Of a stretch of DNA of 64,000 bases, positions 61,901 to 64,000 are shown in pieces. The stretch is from positions 1-64,000 of the forward strand of contig JAWSUY010000022.1 of NCBI GenBank assembly GCA_033852175.1, read 5' to 3'. The DNA comes from Agarilytica sp033852175. Its GTDB lineage: Bacteria; Pseudomonadota; Gammaproteobacteria; Pseudomonadales; Cellvibrionaceae. Position numbers and translations under genes: made by a program. Every line of letters starts with the position of its first letter. Positions within the stretch are counted from its first letter, which is position 1. The notes below the pieces were generated by a model that searched no databases, had not been told where the DNA came from, and saw only the letters and a list, made by a program, of their open reading frames with translations.

Positions 61901-62507
61901 ATCGACAGGAATTGATTTTGTTCCTCTAGCGGGTGACGCAAAAGGAATTGGAGAAGCTATTGCAGATCCGACGCTTGTTAATGTCACTGCCGCTGTGGTG
62001 GGCATTATTCCGGGTGTGGGGGACCTCGCAGCGAAGGCTATTAAAAACACGGATAAAATTGGTGATATTGTTGATTCCGCTAAAAATCTTTTTAAAAATA
62101 GTGATTCTTCTAAAAAAGTTGATAGTTTAAACGGGAGTGCAAAACCAGATAGCTCGGGGAATACTCCTGATACTGGGGTTACTCCTGATAGTGGTTCAGC
62201 TGCAAAGAAAACACTAGCCGAGCGTGGAGAAGAATTGGCACAAAGGAATGGAAACAAAAACAGCGTGACTATTAAACAGGCCGATGGACATACTCGAGTT
62301 GATCTTAGAGGTAAACCTCATTCTTCTAAAGAATTGGGTAATGAGTCTGTTCCAACTCCCCATGCTCAGAAATATAAAAACAACATCATCCCTGAAGGCC
62401 CGCGAAAAGGTCAGATAGGTAATGTTTCTAAAGATGGTGATGTTATACCAGGGGATTCGGATATGCTCAGAATGGTCGATAGTTTCTTGAAATCTAAAGG
62501 TCAATAG
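52989..62507 (+). CDS. Giant SpvB/FG-GAP/RHS polymorphic toxin with fibronectin-like modules
   Basis: About 3172 residues. A Sec signal peptide (MQRILFFGLFLFSLVVSGHA) precedes three fibronectin/Ig-like module pairs (about 25-900). An SpvB-like start follows (ISLGYSSTAQNGLMGWGWNISGLSAI near 1000). FG-GAP/VCBS-type repeats occupy about 1320-1720 (ADFNGDGLDDYY, DINGDNLVDIL, ADVNGDSLVDLV, ADVNGDGLVDIV), then YD/RHS repeats (about 2150-2850). The RHS core GRVYDPVVGRFVSPDPWIQDPENSQSFNRYSYVINNPLRYTDPTGE (about 2900-2945) is followed by a hydrophobic pre-toxin segment (DFVPLAGDAKGIGEA) and a tip toxin. The ATG at 52989 starts the signal peptide. An earlier ATG at 52935 would hide it. It is likely a contact-dependent or released toxin, paired with the immunity gene 1 base after its stop. 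Confidence 0.92.
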   Translation: MQRILFFGLFLFSLVVSGHAWSGVTASPNPSSTGNFTISWTGAEDESVVTETVGGSSEVVNITSGSQYSVSGKATGSYTYSVVTQMSPHRCAYYCLPENLGSVTVTVTAPPPPSIPGSLSVPSIASNGSYTVSWAASSGSVSAYHLQERANGGSWNTVQTSTSRSKSFSKGDNKYYDYRVKACGASCSNYSASKRVTVPAASISLSASNIQYNTSAFTLTWSSVMTSSCSWSAGSLSGTSGSKSFVVSGWTDIGYSNIWIKNTTMTCNKFGGGTISKTLTLDSSGLPPKPTVSVSWNKSNSYVGQSATLNWSSTLASSCTLDGGSVSFSGSRSYSFSNTSSVNKTVTCTNSGGSTSASDSISVAYTTPGVPGAISAPSTASTGSYTVSWSASSGTLTAYQLQERANGGSWSTIQTSTSRSRSFSKNANKYYDYRIRACNNNACSGYNASKRVTIPAASITVSASPSPIQFTDDSFTLTWSSVMTSSCSWSSGSISGKSGNKSFTLSGWTPTGVDSIQQKNTTLTCNVIGGGTVSKSLTVYAESLPPKPTVNVTWNKNSAFVGQSATLTWATSDATSCSLDSASASLNSSKNYTFTTDGTVTKTVTCTNAQGSTSASDSITVAYTTPGVPGTTSAPSTASTGSYTVSWSASSGTLTAYQLQESANGGSWSTIQTSTSRSRSFSKNASKYYDYRIRACNNNACSGYNTSKRVTIPAASITVSASPSPLNFTSNVFTLTWNSTMTTGCSWSAGSISGSEGSKVLSVTGWTPVGIDDLQRKMTTLTCNVIGGGTVTEDVELTALAVLPLPSIDIQWVDIGESITLTWTSTYAENCFIGADAVAINGSETFVFNAINLSEKTLTCSNEAGEVSATAPIPKPLVSVAWDKTSVAIGGSATLTWSSIGADACEYHSVTAVSASQLVTLNFAGDISHNVTCSNASGKTEAAATISVYRPSFQSLENDPENDAQSGNVYYGKTPGEHSIDKSGAFNYSVPIDVSPGINGMQPDISLGYSSTAQNGLMGWGWNISGLSAISRCPASVARDGYPSGISDGENYKYCLDGQRLVQLANGEYRTESETFKRITKNSDSWLVENPDGSQVSYGENDGVTHAKSLDYADGTISWLMDKKSDVSGNYMTYIYEREEDNGHVAIKEIQYTQNDNAQDTYNTLKFYYEERDDVSTRYSAKTLFTVDQRLSRVEAKAGGMLVYVYNIDYENVDGVERADPLKTSRVKSVSKCFASSSSCAEPIVFEWSSTHRDNYILDDADQEYVLDEDIAEDRYIEIPEVFEGPTDELTGGMLIQSGFPVSTGGRRPLNFGGVRGDFDGDNKLEVIWIQGSATEGESGTARKVAMSAGDPGVAFTYTDVYESVVRTFEGKYDGKESPNDSYNVLNGAVADFNGDGLDDYYIKRNTSIDVFLSNGITLIYSDGYSMTKADLGIFNAKTCCQLGQRVTKDWLYNYVIKDINGDNLVDILRMPLWDVVDVLATISDFGVDDISVAINNGDGFDEFERWATSTDFSFLDTQVSDSYLSLADVNGDSLVDLVGLDGQVGINTGLTFVFDASWSENINLPVLPYNMHIFVSVDSLPGDIAGGLASGNAGGGLVVPGYAEGPPGVSIVRSSFSPFASVTRVADVNGDGLVDIVAVRWDGIYVSLSNGREFLSAVMWSDALTYHDLVPFCNMMECNTRRRTFELQDANRDGMADVLYTRAWNITGKKDASDVMAIYSKGRVDSEGEGFTAPVMMASIAPLPDGAPQDSNAERLGKPYVTEEGDLVIHRQPSFFHAEMLVFIGIPLIETVDVAVKIGINQHQILGVHESNTRRLSVEYKKLSDSKVYIQTGVTKDDSKISSRYPTTYSYYDSDGQASVMPDHTLHSAARGLQVVSTLSVYDGANLSTQDGYFYKNRRTHRLGLGSLGFEQVQKTTTLAGQTQKVRTVSDYLQEVGQESSYLLVAPSKATQCVITNANTTGCETATGTTLLSEHKQNWKVRVYDDGSSPRFHSYALEEETKNYDLTTGTLVNTISKRLYNDSVRTSCPVQSDITSENRTTITNDHFDAYGTPLDSIENRCDTFGVTGTYTDNDNISNDTVNWCLHQTQDPKVHTWVYDEENGIQRNSTRHTRYSYNSSGAGVCRVGTETREPSAGNELWLQKTFSYNGYGTQSSITETVNDFPNDGIGFTSRTYLLNESFSDQGERTVISTNALGHAHTEIFGAEFGSLKRAIDANDLIFDYFYDVLGRVTYTENLGVVTIYDYRSCDNCFAYNADAAWYSQSKTEGQSATRSYFDGLGREVGSRWRGLTGNLYYIGQKYNSLGLPEYMTEPFGGSDTPSDLATRTYFDVLGRITQTDFPTGVSQTVNYTVVDGAATVITTDTADHSTEQRFDALGREKTITDALNIRVSYWHDAQGNVSDIQVAETDDSNKINHQIIFDLLGRKTRLNDPDIGFIDYTYNAFGHLAEQENSEGERICYFYDEQDRQINRFDNASSSCTGGVQHQWVYDEFANGLLSRVLGRDTKNRVQNTAYSYTPDYLLPETASQLINGETFTVTNYYDQFNRPVGFAYPTGFTLEQRYNSYGHPHQSVNVLDGEVLWQANDDDARGNLTDFGFGNGASVLSVFRPETGLIESRLATLNSTILQDHLYTFDDEGNLRTRQDRRALVTQNFCYDALYRLTDQVIGSSCSDVFGRSYDGSAYHYDIHGNLTQKDEITDYDYTGSGGPHAVSFAKGNNYTYDNAGRMVTGFGGRVIDYSAFGKPTYMGFENGYQTEVTYGALQTRVQRGDVENGELTSTVYVDKHYERITTPDGKVEHRHYMAGWGVHVTTEDNAITEDYNVYFTKDHIGSMASKSDDRLAQTVKFHANEPWGRRQDQDWSGVTYDTLSGTELEEMTFGTTRGFTDHEHLDGVGLIHMNGRVYDPVVGRFVSPDPWIQDPENSQSFNRYSYVINNPLRYTDPTGEMFEVDLSADMIKQMSDLTDMERTVISTGIDFVPLAGDAKGIGEAIADPTLVNVTAAVVGIIPGVGDLAAKAIKNTDKIGDIVDSAKNLFKNSDSSKKVDSLNGSAKPDSSGNTPDTGVTPDSGSAAKKTLAERGEELAQRNGNKNSVTIKQADGHTRVDLRGKPHSSKELGNESVPTPHAQKYKNNIIPEGPRKGQIGNVSKDGDVIPGDSDMLRMVDSFLKSKGQ
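53310..55400 (+). repeat. Three long direct repeats (about 770 bp) in the toxin gene
   Basis: Each unit encodes one fibronectin-like module (SASSGTLTAYQLQE...) plus one Ig-like module (TSSCSWSSGS...). Units begin near 53318, 54085 and 54859. Units 2 and 3 are almost identical over long stretches at the DNA level, e.g. gatcatggtccacaattc, so they come from recent duplication. Confidence 0.85.
62215..62507 (+). other. C-terminal toxin tip of the RHS protein
   Basis: After a Ser/Pro/Asp/Gly linker (DSSGNTPDTGVTPDSGS), the last 95 residues hold VTIKQADGHTRVDLRGKPHSSKELGNESVPTPHAQKYKNNIIPEGPRKG and end KSKGQ. The RVDLRGKPH...VPTPHAQ pattern recalls the 'polymorphic toxin type 24' group, but I am not certain. 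A nuclease is only a guess. Base composition is more AT-rich than in the RHS core, which fits an exchanged tip. Confidence 0.6.
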
Positions 62508-62508
62508 A

Positions 62509-62925
62509 ATGTTAATCGAAAACTTTAAAGTAGTAGACTCTATAGCCATTGAAATCGATGGCGTATATTTGGATCTTCATTCTAACTTTGATTTTATAAA
62601 ATTATCGTATGACATTGGTAAACGGTGTGTTGAGTTAGAATGGAATAAGTGTTCTGGAGAGTGGGCTAAGGCTGAAAAGAACGAAAGATTGAAAATGGTA
62701 TTTAAGTCGGTCGATGTTTTTAGGACTCATTCGAGAGACAGTAAAAAACCATTTTCTGAGGATGCCTGTTTGAGTTATATTGGTTTTTTGCACTCGGATG
62801 ATTTAGCTATCATGGATGGTTTTTTACCTGCTGAGGATTCAGATGAAAATTATCATATGATATTGGGGTTTGAAAGCGGGTTCGCAGTTAAGATCTTTGC
62901 CAAATCGATTGAAGTTTGTATCTAA
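62509..62925 (+). CDS. Putative immunity protein of the RHS toxin
   Basis: A 138-residue acidic soluble protein starting 1 base after the toxin stop, with AAAGG 9 bases before the ATG. It has no signal peptide or membrane helix and contains EIDGVYLDLHSNFDFIKLSYDIGKRCVELEWNK, an alpha-beta pattern common in immunity proteins. The family was not recognised. The position and AT-rich composition make an immunity role likely: it should bind the tip of the toxin in the producing cell. Confidence 0.8.
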   Translation: MLIENFKVVDSIAIEIDGVYLDLHSNFDFIKLSYDIGKRCVELEWNKCSGEWAKAEKNERLKMVFKSVDVFRTHSRDSKKPFSEDACLSYIGFLHSDDLAIMDGFLPAEDSDENYHMILGFESGFAVKIFAKSIEVCI

Positions 62926-62939
62926 AATTACGAAAGCTC

Positions 62940-62960
62940 TGGGGGCAGACTCGATTGAAA
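62940..62960. repeat. Third cagactcgattgaa repeat copy
   Basis: gggggcagactcgattgaaa, the same word that forms the inverted pair at 52618-52710. Copies therefore lie on both sides of the toxin-immunity locus. Confidence 0.75.
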
Positions 62961-63075
62961 ACTAAATAAGTCCAGTGTCGGCGGAGAGTAAAACCTCCGT
63001 CACTACGTTCCTCCGGTCAGTTTTCCGCTTCGCTGCAAACTGAATAGACAATAATGCTGCTGTGTCGTATGTCAT

Positions 63076-63155
63076 GGCGTTTGCAAAATACCGTTACTAA
63101 AGCCGCTGTGCAGCAATGCCCAGCGGCTTTTCTTTTTCTAGTTTGGGCAAACGCC
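63076..63155. other. Nested inverted repeats downstream of the immunity gene
   Basis: Outer arms ggcgtttgc (63076-63084) and gcaaacgcc (63147-63155) enclose an inner stem aaagccgctg/cagcggcttt (63099-63130) followed by tcttttt, which looks like a terminator. It may terminate the toxin-immunity transcript from a distance. Confidence 0.6.
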
Positions 63156-63238
63156 ACGCCAAACTCCATAGCCCTTTCCAAGCCAAACCTCCCCCAGGGC
63201 GGCGCAAAAAACGCGCCGTCCTTCCCCGCCCTTAAAAA

Positions 63239-63329
63239 CCTACCCGCTATATGTGGCAAGTGGGTTCCGAGTTCGACGTGATTAGCTCCGTCAATAAAAT
63301 GTGCCGATGCGAACATTGTAGCGGGTAGG
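63239..63329. other. Long-loop inverted repeat cctacccgcta/tagcgggtagg
   Basis: Perfect 11-base arms at 63239-63249 and 63319-63329 are separated by 69 bases. Frames on both strands across this stretch lack a ribosome-binding site and family likeness. The meaning is unknown. Confidence 0.5.
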
Positions 63330-63367
63330 TACGGGCTGGTCGTTTGGCTTAAATCTATTACCCCCAA

Positions 63368-63415
63368 TCGGCTCTGGCTTCCTGCTTCGCTCTACCGACT
63401 GCATCCATGCAGTCG
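63368..63415 (-). repeat. Dispersed hairpin repeat, copy 2
   Basis: This is the reverse-oriented copy of the element at 22633-22680: the 23-base tail is identical, the gap is 5 bases, and the palindrome cgactgcatccatgcagtcg (20 bases) replaces cgacca...tggtcg while keeping a perfect stem. Confidence 0.85.
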
Positions 63416-63429
63416 ACACCCAAGGGGGC

Positions 63430-63713
63430 TTCAAAGATAAGGCAACGGCAAAGCCGCAAAACTTTTTATAAACCCATAGAGAATCTTATAACCCCGCGCG
63501 GAAAATAATCCTGTTTTTTCTCAGCCCCCGTTGCCGCACGTTCAGCCCGTGCCCGCTGGAAGTACGTGTCTGCTGTTTCCCCTTCAGTTTAGCCTCGTGC
63601 TCGGTCAGTAAAGGCCGAGCCACGCAAGCGTGGTGCTACGCAGCCTTGACAGCCCTGCGCGCGTGGCTGGTTGAGAGGGGCAAACAACAACCACTCAATC
63701 AGGAAATAATATT
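63430..63713 (+). other. GC-rich structured leader before the small gene
   Basis: No gene was found here. Several short stems lie close together, for example gccacgc/gcgtggt (63612-63627) and cagcc/ggctg (around 63652-63671). Base composition differs from neighbouring DNA. It could be a structured 5' leader carried on a mobile element. The aggaaataat just before 63714 is the ribosome-binding site of the next gene. Confidence 0.45.
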
Positions 63714-63950
63714 ATGATAAATGTCCCAAATGACATCAAGAAAATCATTAACGTTGCGAATGAGTTATCAACTACAAATATGACAGGAGCAACAACAAGC
63801 GAAGTGATAGCGGCGGCGTTTGTTTTAGAAAGACTGGAATTTTTACCGTATGGCTACAATGTTGTTGAAGCATGGGAACGTATAGGCGATTGGCAGGGCT
63901 TAGTTCAAATCATTAAAGAAAAATACAGTGATTTATTAGTGCCTTGGTAG
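63714..63950 (+). CDS. Small protein of unknown function
   Basis: A 78-residue soluble protein (MINVPNDIKKIINVANELS...), mostly helical, with no signal peptide and no recognised family. AGGA lies 10 bases upstream and a strong terminator follows 4 bases after the stop, so it is a complete monocistronic unit. It might be an accessory gene of a mobile element because it follows a structured, GC-rich leader and repeats. No function is claimed. Confidence 0.65.
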   Translation: MINVPNDIKKIINVANELSTTNMTGATTSEVIAAAFVLERLEFLPYGYNVVEAWERIGDWQGLVQIIKEKYSDLLVPW

Positions 63951-63953
63951 GGA

Positions 63954-63979
63954 GAAAAGGGCGCGTAGCGCCCTTTTAT
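63954..63979 (+). terminator. Terminator after the small gene
   Basis: Arms aaaagggcgc and gcgccctttt around a tiny loop, directly after the stop codon at 63950. It ends the last transcription unit seen in the window. Confidence 0.9.
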
Positions 63980-64000
63980 TATTAAGGTAAATCTTCAGCT

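Noticed and set aside
63076..63155. Integron attC site
   Set aside because: The nested palindrome lacks recognisable GTTRRRY/RYYYAAC core ends, and no integrase or cassette series is seen.
63017..63367. Frames on both strands (63017-63367 minus, 63054-63281 plus)
   Set aside because: They cover inverted repeats, show no ribosome-binding site or domain, and mirror each other as expected of non-coding palindromic DNA.
63430..63713. A broken reverse-strand gene in the GC-rich leader
   Set aside because: Reverse frames are cut by stops within a few dozen codons and show no domain likeness.

Overview
The window reads as a chromosomal segment of a marine-type gammaproteobacterium. The ispB // rplU-rpmA-obgE-proB ... 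rpsT arrangement, an ImuA-ImuB-DnaE2 mutasome, a rhombosortase, a PdsS/PdsR-type 'dedicated sortase' two-component pair and the carboxynorspermidine polyamine route fit a Cellvibrionales/Alteromonadales-like organism. This placement is inference from gene content. No tRNA, rRNA, CRISPR array or intact transposase gene was seen.

Layout. 1-2.6 kb: a minus-strand bufferin operon (DUF2282 peptide, DUF692 iron enzyme, DUF2063 partner, DoxX membrane protein). 2.7-10 kb: housekeeping genes (pgi, ispB, rplU, rpmA, obgE, proB, a HisC-like aminotransferase). 10-19 kb: signalling (a 1718-residue hybrid kinase with a 10-Asn run, rpsT, then a PdsS/PdsR-like pair with no sortase in view) and a 23-bp tandem array in front of glk. 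19-22.8 kb: glk, an EamA transporter, a TIGR04219-like outer-membrane protein. 22.8-27.7 kb: rraA and a polyamine operon (speA, carboxynorspermidine dehydrogenase, nspC). 27.9-34.9 kb: a LytS/LytR pair with a lone ExbD, CheW, an LpxR-like lipid A deacylase with a TetR regulator and three matching operator palindromes, a chain of hairpins, a two-HTH regulator and a rhombosortase. 35-41 kb: imuA-imuB-dnaE2 behind a LexA box. 41-43.7 kb: arfB, a small membrane protein and pilU.

43.8-52.5 kb looks like a compact dialkylresorcinol (DarA/DarB) biosynthetic cluster. Its plus-strand arm has an ABC exporter, an acyl carrier protein, a ketoacyl synthase and a Cys-less KS-like partner. Its minus-strand arm has darA-darB, an unknown 134-residue protein and a BtrH-like acyltransferase. 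The two arms converge on a heptanucleotide repeat array.

53-62.9 kb is one giant Sec-exported SpvB/FG-GAP/RHS polymorphic toxin gene (about 3170 residues) with triplicated fibronectin/Ig-like modules, a short C-terminal toxin tip and an adjacent putative immunity gene. The last kilobase is mostly non-coding and rich in inverted repeats, including a dispersed hairpin repeat also present at 22.6 kb, before a small unknown gene.

One thread across the window is short-period repetition in intergenic DNA. There are five heptanucleotide arrays sharing a CCGT core, a 23-bp array, a 19-20-bp array, hairpin chains and scattered cagactcgattgaa copies.
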